Assembly (NCBI GenBank): GCA_021234155.1
Contig: JAJEKV010000066.1
Coordinates: forward strand, 1,954,718 to 2,018,717
DNA: 64,000 bases
From: Isoetes taiwanensis
Taxonomy: Eukaryota > Streptophyta > Lycopodiopsida > Isoetales > Isoetaceae
Reading direction: 5' to 3'
Numbering within the stretch: the stretch's first letter is position 1; the number at the start of each line of letters is the position of its first letter. Position numbers and translations under genes: made by a program. Under the pieces are notes generated by a model that had not been told where the DNA came from, did not search any database, and saw only the letters and a list, made by a program, of their open reading frames with translations. Shown here in pieces: positions 18,946-28,899 of the stretch.

Positions 18946-19684
18946 TCATCGATTCGCGTAGCGAATCGACATTTTGCACAAGACGAGCATGCAAGCATTT
19001 CATGCGTCGCATGCATGCATCGCATGCATTTTTAGGCCGTTCATCAGGTTGGGGATCGCTACTTATTGCAGAGTTCTTCATCGACGTTTCATCGGCGCTT
19101 TCTCATCTCTTAGCAGTATCCATGGCTCCCACCCTTCCCCCCCTTAAAATTGTTATTTATATGTTCATATTTGTTATAATTGTCGCGTGGCACGCGTGAC
19201 CAGCCCCTCGCTTTTCGAGGTGTAAATGTTGTTTTTTTGTCGCGTGGCACGCTGTGACCCTAAGCTTTTTCGAGGTTTTTTCTCTATTGGTTTTTCTGTT
19301 GGTGATGTGCAGGTACGAGGGGGTGATGCGCGACTTGATTCTTCTCTCCGTGGGAGTGGGTTTTTGTGGGAACGTTTAGCAGCCCCCATTGTCCAAGTCC
19401 CTTTGCCGAGATTTTATCGCTAGGGTTTTTCCTCGAAAATCCGAAAGGGCGGGTTTTTAATCCGTGATAAGCTCTCGGCCAGTACACTAGCCAACATCAG
19501 AAGCACACAATTTTATTTGGGGTCCGTGTGTTATAACCGGATATTCCCTATGTTTTTTATTTTTTGGGTAGCCTGTGATGTGCAGCTACCCACCCTATAC
19601 CATTGTAGAAAAAACTGCTGAGATGAATGAAAAGCCTATCTATCGGGATGTTGTTGGTTTCATGTGAGTCGCAGTGCAAGAATG
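18946..19684 (+). repeat. Non-coding retroelement-like repeat, copy C
   Basis: 739 bp, starting with a 9-bp inverted repeat (TCGATTCGC-GTA-GCGAATCGA) and ending in TGAGTCGCAGTGCAAGAATG. It contains a pyrimidine tract near 19128-19145 and the structured module at 19405-19479. A second, distant copy is at 55985-56546, sharing the pyrimidine tract, the module and the GGATATTC...CAGCTACCCAC...TGAGTCGCAG end. No reading frame is conserved between the two. I read it as a non-autonomous retroelement. Confidence 0.65.
19405..19479 (+). other. Structured module, copy C
   Basis: Outer stem: GCCGAGA (19405-19411) pairs with TCTCGGC (19473-19479). After a 2x2 internal loop, TTATCGC (19414-19420) pairs with GTGATAA (19464-19470), including one G-U wobble. 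Inner hairpin: AAAATCC-GAAA-GGG, a GNRA-type tetraloop, followed by CGGGTTTTT. Confidence 0.6.
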
Positions 19685-19744
19685 CTATAACTTATATTCA
19701 TAAAGTGCAATATTTTTACAATTGATAATAAAGAGAGAAAAGTT

Positions 19745-19955
19745 TTAATCTATTCTTGGAATCTTCTATATGTCGGGTTGTCTTCCAAGAACTTCTTCAC
19801 TTGGGCTGTGCCAATTGTTCACCCCAAGTTTCTACTATTGGTGGCCGTATCACTTTGGAGTGCCGTCATCAGGTCTTCGATCCTTCTATCTGATATGTAG
19901 GCTACAGTGACTGCCAACCTGCCATGTCGTCTGTTGCTACAGTTTTAATATCCAC
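19745..19955 (-). pseudogene. Unrecognised degenerate exon
   Basis: On the minus strand a frame reads GRLAVTVAYISDRRIEDLMT, then ALQSDTATNSRNLG, a stop, and TIGTAQVKKFLEDNPTYRRF. It looks protein-like and is preceded by a possible acceptor (CAACAG). I do not recognise the family. One internal stop argues for decay. Confidence 0.25.
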
Positions 19956-19959
19956 CTTC

Positions 19960-21320
19960 CTTAGCTAATAAATTTATTGGTGTGTCTAATGTGAAAACTC
20001 AAACTTTCCAGGTTAAAAATCCACAGAATCTCATGATCGTGACTGCTAATACCCTCATCACATGATCATGAACCATAGCTCCATCTTTAAGAGCTAAAAG
20101 TGTAATATCTCATTGGTCTTAGCATTAATAAGTTTATACGTAATTATTTCCTAGTTAAGAAGTTCAATCATCCACAACAATGCAAGTTCTTACATATTTT
20201 TGTCCCTTGTGTTTAACTAAATCACTTGTCGCTTACCTAGACCTACTCGGCAGATCTTTGGTGCTAATCTAGGACCTTATAACTCTGTGTTCCCCGTCAG
20301 AGTTTTTATATATTTATTTAGGGTTTAAATAACAAATTATTAGCAATATAGATAGCAAACAAGACAACAAAGCAAGTGTAAATAACAGAAATAGAAAAGT
20401 CCAACTCAGCTCATCATAAAAGTTCCTACCGATTCTTCAAATCTAGGTCTCTCCAAGGCAAATCCATATCTTTTACTCTCAAATCGGCCCTTTTCCTTGC
20501 AATCCAGTTCTGATTTTAAAGATGGTTTATTCTTTTTCCCACAGATCCTTGATGGAGCAATTACATTCAGAACACTTAACAAAGTACCAGACAAGCTCAG
20601 ATCTACATTTTATCATCAAAATCGGTTTCCTAGGTCAAATCCGACCCTTTCCAATCAATTTCAACATGGCTTCCCTTACTTAGATTCTCATATGTTGCAT
20701 ATGGCACAGATTTCCCCTTTTGTATAACACTCAGAGCAGCAAATCGACTTAGTATATCCATGAATTCAGATCAATACATAAGCACTAATTCTCTTATCAC
20801 AAAGCATGAATAATTTTACTTATAGCAACAATGATGTAATCCTGAAGAAATTTACTCATAGCAACAGCCATGTAATCCAGAGATCAACAAAAAAACCTCC
20901 ACCTGATAATTTCTTTATGCATGGACCTTTGGACCCCTTGCAATTGCTTGCGCCTCCAAAGGTCAGCTTCTAGCTCCAAGAATCAAACTGCAGAAGAACA
21001 TATAAAGTGCAATCGATTCTGACCCACCATCACTATTTCTATTATAACTCTTCTATACAGATGAATTTTGAATTGATCAGACCCATTCTGGAAAGCTTAC
21101 TCAAAAATCTTTTGAGCAAAATAAATATCACCTAAAAAGGATCTCGGGTCGCTGAGATATGATGCTCCAAAGTTTGGCCACCAAAACTGCCCAGAAAGAA
21201 GCAAACCCTTGGTTATATGAATTGCATGCTTCACGTATGCCAAACATGTACATATGTACATAAATACATATATTGACCCATCAAGTGGCCAGGACCATTA
21301 TAAATTGATTTTATCTGGCT
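19960..21320. other. No gene confirmed
   Basis: AT-rich DNA. An exon-like frame at about 20541-20630 (+) starts after CCCACAG and ends before AG|GTCAAA (reads ILDGAITFRTLNKVPDKLRS), but it is too short to support a call. The rest holds nothing recognised. Confidence 0.35.
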
Positions 21321-21326
21321 TTCCAG

Positions 21327-21531
21327 GTGTACGCATGATAGAACTTATGGTCGCTTTTGGATTCATGCAATAGAACATAAAAAGGAAGATGAACAGGAGA
21401 GGCTTGGCTACTTCCAGAGCTTAGCCATGACTAAACAAGCCAGAAGACTCCCAAAAGGCAGCATTGCAAACTATATGCGGAAGATCATTGTAATTCAGAA
21501 AGTTTTTATGAAGATATTGAAACTAAGACAG
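21327..21531 (+). CDS. Candidate internal exon, family not recognised
   Basis: A 205-bp open segment lies between a good acceptor (TCTGGCTTTCCAG|G) and a good donor (CAG|GTAGGT). It reads without a stop as THDRTYGRFWIHAIEHKKED, then ERLGYFQSLAMTKQARRLPK and a basic helical end up to LKLRQ. Both splice signals and an uninterrupted, charged, non-repetitive frame suggest a real or recently real exon. I find no partner exons nearby with confidence and cannot name the protein. Confidence 0.35.
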
Positions 21532-21689
21532 GTAGGTTGGGCAGTTTATTTTTTGGGCCTCTTTCATTCATTACTTTGGGAGATGATATTATGGTGGCTG
21601 GCTTTATTGGCCGCGTTTTATATGGAAAAAGAAAATTGAAATTTTTTGCTTTGGTGTATTATGGGAGATGTTGTTCTTTTTTTTTGGTT

Positions 21690-21866
21690 TGAAAAAAAAA
21701 AAACAAGGTGCTGCGCACGGAGGGTTGCCCTCTGTGACCCGAGAGTGAAATGGCTTAAATCACACTTCAAAGTCATGTTTTCGAGCATATACTGATATAT
21801 ACTTGGAATATGCCACAAACCCACATAGATGAGGGTTTTCCCCCTTAGGGGCAACCCAAAAAACTG
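21690..21866 (-). repeat. Hairpin-headed short repeat, full-length copy
   Basis: Read on the minus strand it starts TTGGGTTGCCCCTAAGGGGG, passes GGCATATTCC and GACTTTGAAGTGTGATTTAA, and ends with GGGCAACCCTCCGTGCGCAG, CACCTTG and a run of T. GGGTTGCCC near the head and GGGCAACCC near the end are a perfect 9-bp inverted repeat. Other copies hold only the head half (25.5 and 38.9 kb) or the tail half (34.75 kb). The size and T-rich end would suit a SINE. No clear A/B boxes were found, so a MITE is possible. Confidence 0.6.
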
Positions 21867-21869
21867 GAC

Positions 21870-24700
21870 TCAAACATATCAGTGGAATGCTATTTCCATG
21901 CCCAATTCATAATTTATAAGGCAAGGCATTCAAATACGCTAATAACTCACAAATTGAATCTTGCAAATAGGAAAAAGAAACACAATCCATTGATTCCATT
22001 CAAACCTTGAACATATCGAAAGATGAGAAGCAAGAATGATGATTTCGTTGATCTTTTAGTTTTCTTTATCGGGGCTCAACACATGCACGCACTGTAGCCC
22101 GGTTCTCCAAGATTCAAGGAATTTGAATTTCTATTGCTATTTTTGTTTTCTAAATTTGAAATTGCCTCCAAGATTTCCAACCACCTTTATTGATTTTAGT
22201 ACTAAATTGGGGGACAAAAGAGACATCGAAAATGAGACACCAAAGTTTGCAGACATTTGTTTAGTTCTAATACTACAAGGTTGAATCCATTATTGATGTC
22301 CGACATTTTATGGTAGAGTACATCTCTCAATTTTGAATGGCGTGGAAGGCGATCTTGAATATGTGGGATTTGAACCCACATTATGCCCAAAATCTAAGCA
22401 TACCAAAGTGTAATTATAATGGCTAAGAGATAACCATGAAGCAACCACCATCCATGAGTATTCATGTTCACAATGAATATATTACATCCAAGAGGCACTC
22501 CAACTCTTTATAGTTGCATTCATTATGTTTTATGGCGCTCCCTTTCACTAGCTGGAAATGTATCCATTCATACTGTGTACCTTTATCATCTGCTCAACAC
22601 GTGTGAGCCAATGCTCCACACTTCTCGCAAATCACAAATGCTTGCTACCTTTGGGGGACTTATTTATTTTGAATATCAAGATCTAAGGAAGAAAAACTAC
22701 TAATGTTGCATTTTAACACATCGACCTCTTCATCATCCCCGCAGCAGCATAGGTGCTTTCAAGATGGGCTTATGGTATAATCGATGATACTAGGAAGAGT
22801 GACTCAACCACCTTAAATGTAACTACGCATTGCATTTAAAATTAATTGACTCTCTACTCAATGGTTCCAATATAGTGTAGAAATAGATTTGGAAAGAACC
22901 CAATATTAGAATGCCTACTGTGGGCTATGGAATGTGGGAGATGCTTATTGTTGGCTTCATCCAAAGGAGAAGCCTACTAGTGGAGTCTGGCCCACTGCCT
23001 TTAAGGATTGATTGCCCGCATTTTTGCGTAAAACCGAGCAACAACATTCACTCATCGTGTGCTTCCTAATCCGAGAACCGCTTAATTGCAAATGTAATTA
23101 CCTCTCTATATAAGTAAAACGAACAAGTCAGGTGAGACGTTCTGACATATGAGACTACAAGTTAAAGTTGAAGGATCTTACAGGAGCAGAGCTATCCGAG
23201 AATTTGGATTGGTAAGCTGACAATTGAGTATGCATTCACACATGAGCAGTTAAGGTTTAATTAAATTAACATTTAACATAACGGAATTTGTTAACCATCC
23301 CGTTCGCACACAAAGTTGTTAAGGTATTTCAGAAATAGGAATTATGCCACCAGAATGCTCCCCCATTATGCCTCCGCACCTATTCTTAAATGCTATCCTC
23401 CAAATACGGCACTTCCATATACTTCCAAGTAGATCTTAACCATGAAATATTTAAGCAGATCTTTTAGTTCTAAAAATCAGAAATAAATGAAGAGAATATG
23501 TATCATATAAAAATCTTTTGCGTTGCTAGGCTTCCCATTGAAAACCCTTTTCCAAAGCTAAGATTCTGTAACAATCTAACTTATCAGATCTCGTATACAT
23601 TTTCCAGATTTGCTAACTTATCAGAATTGCTAACTTATCATACTAGGATATAATCTGCAATAATCAATAAATTCTTGCTCATAATGCACTAATATTTTCT
23701 TGCCAGTCAATGACGTTGTATTGATAATGCACTGACATTGCCCTGTCAAACAATCCTAAATTGACAAAGAAAACTAGAAGAATTACTAAGATAAACGAGC
23801 TGAAATTTTATTTTGCTACCTTCTCCAAAAATTGCAATTCACCTTCGCTGCTGCAATTCGCCTTCAGCGCTCACGGACAGCTACCTCATACCTATTAAAA
23901 ACAACATCAAGAATGCTGATTTGGGCCAGAAATGTTGATCAGACCAAACAAAAATTCAATTTACAGTTTACAATTGGGTTTGGCTATGTCCTTGTAAAAA
24001 CACCTCTTAGATTCTTCTTAGAAATACAAATCCCATGCAAGCATGTTCATGCATGCATGTTCCCAATGCAAGGGCAGAAATTACAGCAGGCAAATCCCTC
24101 TCTTTCCTTCCCCTTGTTACATATGATTATTCTAGATCAGATGGTCCCATTTCTTCACCTCAGCTTCACTTCCTTTGAGATTATCAGCGCACATATATGG
24201 CATAAGATTACCCAAGCCAGATGCTTAGGTTCTTGACTGTAAGGTAGCCTTGCAGACCAACTACAAAGATGTTGGTCTCAGATCTGGCATCAATCCTTCA
24301 TAGAGAACCCTTGCTGCATGTCCCCATTATGGTCACTTTGTCCATGATATCAGGAAAAGGTGCACCTTACATCAAGCAAATAAAAGATGATCAGGTGGAA
24401 TCAAACAATGCAAATATAGTTTGATGATTTCACCTATGCTTTCTTAAAAGCTTCAGAACCAGATTATGCACAAAAATTAGTGCTGCATTCAACCAAGTAC
24501 CTGAAAGCCTGATGTGATCTGAGACATAGATTAGGCTGTGCTTCTCCAAGAGCGCATCAACTATGCATAGCGCATCTGCACATACAGGGACTTCAGCAGT
24601 TGGAGTAGGGGAATCTGGAGTGTAGGTACAATGCAAGCATTCGCCCTTCACTGTCTTGTTATGATGCTCTGCGAAAAAAGCTCAAGAATTAGCTTCGTAT
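21870..24700. other. No gene recognised
   Basis: AT-rich intergenic DNA. AACTTATCA-type motifs are repeated three times at about 23575-23640. The frames at 22464-22703 and 23832-24236 (+) show no domain. The frame at 24430-24651 (-) lies where the missing cyclin exons would be expected but does not read as cyclin. Confidence 0.4.
22350..22425 (-). other. tRNA-like T-arm/B box (minus strand)
   Basis: GTGGGTTCAAATCCCAC on the minus strand (about 22360-22376) is a perfect five-pair T arm with a canonical TTCAAAT loop. Upstream minus-strand sequence (CTTAGCCATTATAATTACAC) only weakly resembles a D arm. Probably a SINE head or a tRNA relic; no intact cloverleaf. Confidence 0.35.
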
Positions 24701-24717
24701 ACAAGAAGAATAATTAC

Positions 24718-25364
24718 TTCAACCAGCCAATCAACTAGAACTCCTCGCATGCTTGAAGTTATATCCTGTTGTACAACCTCCATAAAGTCTGTTGCAGGTC
24801 TCCTTTTCAATTGTAAAATTCCATGTTCATGAGCATCTAATTAAAAAAGCATACAATAAACGCATTGTACCTCTGCTACTCGAACATGTTCATACAGTTC
24901 ACTGGCATATATGGTACACATTTGTGGATCAAGATGATTGATATCAATATCAATGTAAGCAGATTTTGAGCATCCATCAGGGTCAGGCAGATTACCTTAA
25001 AAGGGCAGCTCAGTATAAATCAGCACTCTTACATTCTATATACAAGCATCAATCGCATTGTAAAAGAAGCTAGACAGACCTTCTGAAAGGCATGGCTCTG
25101 GAGCCCTAGAAATGTATAGACTTTGCAACGTCTTGCGTTCGAGGGAGTCAATGGCTGCAGTATTACCAGACACAGGTGCAGCCTTTGGATTTGAAACAGG
25201 TTTGTTTTCTGATTGAATTTGCATAGGTTCGCATGGGAAATTTGAAACACTATTTTGCTCCCGCAAAACATGGCTGCAAGATGATCGCCTCTTAATCTTA
25301 ATAGGTGCTCGTTTCTTTGGTAGAACAACATTTCCTTTCTTCTTCTCAGCGCATGTTGGCACAC
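24718..25364 (-). pseudogene. A-type cyclin fragment, three exons, truncated
   Basis: Three minus-strand segments fit plant cyclin A. Exon one (25364-25080) is basic and ends SLYISRAPEPCLSE. Exon two (24995-24871, joined in phase 1) reads YIDIDINHLDPQMCTIYASE then LYEHVRVAE, the N-terminal edge of the cyclin box. Exon three (24810-24718) reads KRRPATDFMEVVQQDITSSM then RGVLVDWLVE. The MRGxLVDWLVE block is diagnostic; A-type cyclins activate CDKs in S/G2 phase. The expected acceptor before LKRRP reads ACAA|TTG instead of an AG. After DWLVE no continuation (EEYxLVxDTLYLTVxYIDRFLS) is found. The start and the rest of the cyclin box are missing. In-frame phases show that it was copied as genomic DNA, not as mRNA. 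Confidence 0.8.
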
Positions 25365-25477
25365 CTACAACCAAAATGTGGAATGTTAGCAATGCCCAAA
25401 TTGCTTCTGCGCCATAGCCATGCCTTCTAAGGAATGGGGCAGGATGACCGAGAGTTTACAGGCCGCAGGCAGTTTGG

Positions 25478-25577
25478 AGCAGTCACCAGTATATCCTAGG
25501 GATATTCTAGGATATACCTAGGATATGCCAAAAGCCCACATAAACAAGGGTTTGCCCCCCTAGGGGCAACCCAAAAA
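25478..25577 (-). repeat. Hairpin-headed short repeat, head-half copy
   Basis: About 100 bp, nearly identical to 38914-39014 (two or three differences). On the minus strand it starts TTGGGTTGCCCCTAGGGGGG and contains several TATCCTAGG/CCTAGGATA palindromes. Both copies end at GGTGACTGCT. No target-site duplication is evident. Confidence 0.75.
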
Positions 25578-25599
25578 CCAAATAATATTGACAAGTTCA

Positions 25600-26690
25600 T
25601 AAATAACATATAAAACAGTAAATACAGCATATAGGACATAATTTCAATGAGAACGCCCTACCTATAGTTTCTAGCAAAGAAAAAGGAATAATCAAAGCAC
25701 TCAACAAATACACCATATATGCCCTGTCAGACATCCTCATACATAAGACAACACTATGACAACAAAAGCTGAAAGTATATTTTCTAGTGGACGTAAAGAA
25801 TAAGCACTAGTTTTACAACCACAATGTAGTAATAAAAAAGAAATCTTCTAATATGTCGCAAACAATGAAAGACCCATTCTAGATATTGCAGAGTCTTATC
25901 CCTGATATGCTTCATTTGAACATCCTAGATAATCTCACGGAAAAGGACAAAATTATTCTCTGCACAAACTTGCTCAAATGTTGCATTCTTCTGCAAATAA
26001 AATCTCTACGAGTTTCCTCTTTTCCAGCGACACACATACAAAGGAACTGTTGGGAGGCTTGTTTCACTTGCTTCAATCGGACACATAAAAATACAAACCA
26101 AATATTGTGTTAATGGAATAGCAGTGCAACCACGCTTATAATCATCTAAAATTTGAGTGCTTAAAGCAACTTATCGCCCATCCTACAAGTTGTTTAACTT
26201 GTTTATCTTATCACCAAATCTTTATGGAAAAAATATTACACAAAGAAGAAGCATGCGAGCCACTACAATGGAGACAACCATAAGGCTAAAACCTAAACAA
26301 TGGTATTTAGACCTGCTGGAGCAAAGATGGTTTTGCAATAAACAAGTGGCCTTGTAGAACTATTAACATACTAGAGAAGGATAGAAAACATTGCAAAATT
26401 TCACATATAGATACAATTGTAATTATTTGCAATTTTTCATTTTGGCCCTATATCACGCCCCTCTTATAGAAAACAATGTATTAAAATGTGCCTGTGTTTA
26501 TGAAGAAGCCCCAAGGTCCCTTCCAATCTTGTAGATGTTTAAGTAGTACATCATTTGTTTTCTGTTCTTGACTTCAATTCCTACGTATACATTGAAAAGC
26601 AATATATATGTAAAGACATCATCCTTCCTATGTAATTGAGTGTCTAATTTCTGTTCTCCCCTATTTTGTTCCTTAAAAATTCCTAAAGCA
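25600..26690. other. No gene recognised
   Basis: AT-rich DNA without recognisable coding sequence. The frames at 25886-26113 and 26157-26357 (+) have no domain features. Confidence 0.4.
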
Positions 26691-26696
26691 TGACAC

Positions 26697-27313
26697 GTGT
26701 ACAGTGTGCATTCATTGATTATAAAGCATTTATTGCAGCCATTAATAACCTCGAATATTGTGTGCATTCATTGATTATAAAGCATTTATTGCGGGCATTA
26801 ATTTCAGATTTGAGGCATTTATGAGCATTTATGGCGGAGGAAGATATGAGCATTACCATAGGATGACACGTCAGATTCATCGTGATTTATGGCGATTTTG
26901 TGCACTTTGCATTTATTATTAATACACTTTGCATTTTTTGTGGCCCATTAATACGGCTTTGAATTTATTGCGAATTATCAAAGCACGACATGTGTGCACT
27001 TTGCATTTATTGGAGCCATTAATACCTTTTGCATTTATTATGCCCATAATACGCTTTTGCATTTATTTATGACCATTAATACGCTTTGCATTTATTGCGA
27101 AGTTATCAAAGCACGACATGTGTGCACTTTGCATTTATTGCGGCTATTAATACCCCTTTACATTTATTGCGGCCATTAATAAGCTTTGCATTTATTGCGA
27201 ATTATCAAAGCACGACATGTGTGCACTTTGCATTTATTAGGCCATTAATACGCTTTGCATTTATTATAATTATCAAAGCACGACATGTGTGCACTTTGCA
27301 TTTATTGCGCCAT
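26697..27313 (+). repeat. Nested tandem array of two unit types
   Basis: Unit A (about 40 bp, AATTATCAAAGCACGACATG then TGTGCACTTTGCATTTATT) starts at 26973, 27101, 27200 and 27268. Unit B (about 30 bp, CCATTAATACGCTTTGCATT-TATT) fills the gaps. Between successive A units there are three, two and one B units, and none after the last. Older, diverged copies reach back to about 26697. The array is AT-rich, with CATTTATTG as its common core. Confidence 0.85.
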
Positions 27314-27508
27314 TGGCAAATTTGTTAGAAGATATCAATCCCAATATATATAGAATCTTAATGATATCCATTTTAGGATAATTATGGATATGAAATATAT
27401 ATCGAATGATATTAATGATTACATGCGAAGTTGTGATATAGGCACTTGGCATAAATATAGCCCTAGATTAGTCATGTGTGTGTCCATCATCCAACAAAAC
27501 TCCATCTT

Positions 27509-27601
27509 ATAAATAGAAGGCCTTCTTATTGTCTCGGCGCATTGAGAGCACTTGAAGAGCTATTGTGAGCTTCTCTTTCCTTCACTAATTGCATGCAAGG
27601 T
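27509..27601 (+). promoter_or_regulatory. Promoter-like block after the tandem array
   Basis: TATAAATAG at about 27510-27518 is followed by a leader and by GCAAG|GTAAAT near 27600, a good plant 5' splice site. The array just upstream could act as an enhancer-like region, as in LTR U3 or pararetroviral promoters. No coding exon follows, so function is inferred from layout only. Confidence 0.35.
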
Positions 27602-27755
27602 AAATATTCTCCCATTTTGTAATTTCTAAATTAGAGTTAGAATGTAAGATCTTACGAAGTTGCTTCACATCAATCTAGAATCACTTGGCCATTGCAGAAG
27701 AGAATGTTGGACGTTAACTGGGGTCCAACTGCACAGTTTTGAAAAAGAGAAATGT

Positions 27756-27779
27756 TCGCGGCGGCCTTGGCCGCCGCGA
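27756..27779. other. Perfect 11-bp-arm palindrome, GC-only core in AT-rich DNA
   Basis: TCGCGGCGGCC-TT-GGCCGCCGCGA is a perfect inverted repeat with a 2-base spacer. Ten of the eleven bases in each arm are G or C, while the flanks are AT-rich. Confidence 0.9.
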
Positions 27780-27815
27780 TAAATTTCTTGTAGAATTAAT
27801 TATAAAGGCATATTA

Positions 27816-28131
27816 TGCAGGGTGAAAGCATGTTAGGGTGTACCACTTTTGGAACCTGCAAAAGTACATACACTAGGTACTTTAGAATTGGGTACTTTTT
27901 TAATTTTCTCTTCATTAAAACTAACTCAAAAATCCAAAATAAAAGTCAATGTCATGTTAATATTCAACGTTAAGATAAAAGTAATGTTATTGGAAGCCAA
28001 AATAAATACAATAATCTAAAACGTAGCTTTTATTGAGATATTACACAAGTACCCAGTACCCAGAGCTGGCTACCTTTTTAGTCCCTAAATGATACTTTTT
28101 AAGGCACACCCTAACATGCTTTTACCCTGCA
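27816..28131. mobile_element. MITE-like element with 29-bp terminal inverted repeats
   Basis: The left end (27816-27844) starts TGCAGGGTGAAAGCATGTTA and the right end (28103-28131) is its reverse complement with two differences in 29 positions. Total length is 316 bp, AT-rich inside, with no reading frame. Inner GTACTTTT/AAAAGTAC motifs add further inverted symmetry. Short length, long TIRs and no transposase define a miniature inverted-repeat transposable element. The target-site duplication is unclear (TGCA at both ends could be TSD or TIR), so the superfamily is open. Confidence 0.8.
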
Positions 28132-28210
28132 ACTTGTTCTCCACAATTTACATCACAACAAACAAACTCCACAAAAGTTAATGGAAACTTTTCAAACCAC
28201 ATTATCAGGC

Positions 28211-28425
28211 CTAAAAGGCTTGCGTTGATGGGCTAACAACATAATCAACAGCCATTGACGTAAGAGCATGAAGGTTTGCATGGCTACAAGTAGAGGGAAT
28301 GTTGGAAAATGTCACATCACCTCGCTGTATGCCTTTCACTAACATCTTCCAAAAAATGTGCAGGCAAGTGCTGTTATCATGGAGTTCCAAGCTACCACGT
28401 GTAGCACTCAAATTGCTGCATCTGC
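28211..28425 (-). pseudogene. PPR protein fragment, frameshifted
   Basis: On the minus strand one frame gives HVVAWNSMITALA and, after a shift, the next gives FWKMLVKGIQRGDVTFSNIP and STCSHANL. These match the junction of two PPR repeats (VVxWNxMIxA ... LFxxMxxxGxxPDxVTFxxxLxxCSHA). PPR proteins bind organellar RNA. About 60 residues remain, with a frameshift, so it is a relic. It stands next to the MITE-like element and is unrelated to the LINE that follows. Confidence 0.75.
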
Positions 28426-28632
28426 AAGTCTACATATTTCTTACAAGCTTTACTAAGACAAAAACTTAAAATTTAGAGCCGATACGTTGGTTGGAGTCCT
28501 TTACGGCGGCTTCTCTACTAACTTCTCTCATATAGTTTTGCAAATGCGAGATTTTCAGGTTAAGAAATATTGTTTCAAGCTGACATGCCAAACTTCAAAA
28601 AAAAAGATTGGTTTATTATTAACAGTAAAAAA

Positions 28633-28644
28633 ATAAAAGTAAAG
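28633..28644 (+). repeat. Target-site duplication, left copy (ATAAAAGTAAAG)
   Basis: A perfect 12-bp match to 34374-34385. It directly abuts the poly(A) end of the minus-strand LINE. Confidence 0.9.
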
Positions 28645-28899
28645 TATTTTTTTTTTTGAAGGAGAACAAGCTTTATTTAGCAATCAAAATTATAACAACA
28701 TAAAATGCAAAGACAGGATTATAAACCTAATGGACAAATTGATCCAACTGAGCACAACTACGTGTCTATGCATAAGAATGAATCTGAAGGTAAATGTATC
28801 AGTACTTTCTTCCCTTGATTAAGAGAAGAACAATTACAAGCCACAACAACTTTATTCTGTGTCCACCGAAGAAGAATCTCATCTGTAGTATCCATGCCC

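Noticed and set aside
24430-24651. Frame on the minus strand as the next cyclin exon
   Set aside because: It would leave an intron of only about 49 bp, enters with a stop in the fitting phase and lacks the cyclin-box residues.
26994-27328. Frames with repeated HFAFI units as a repeat protein
   Set aside because: Translation of the nested tandem array.
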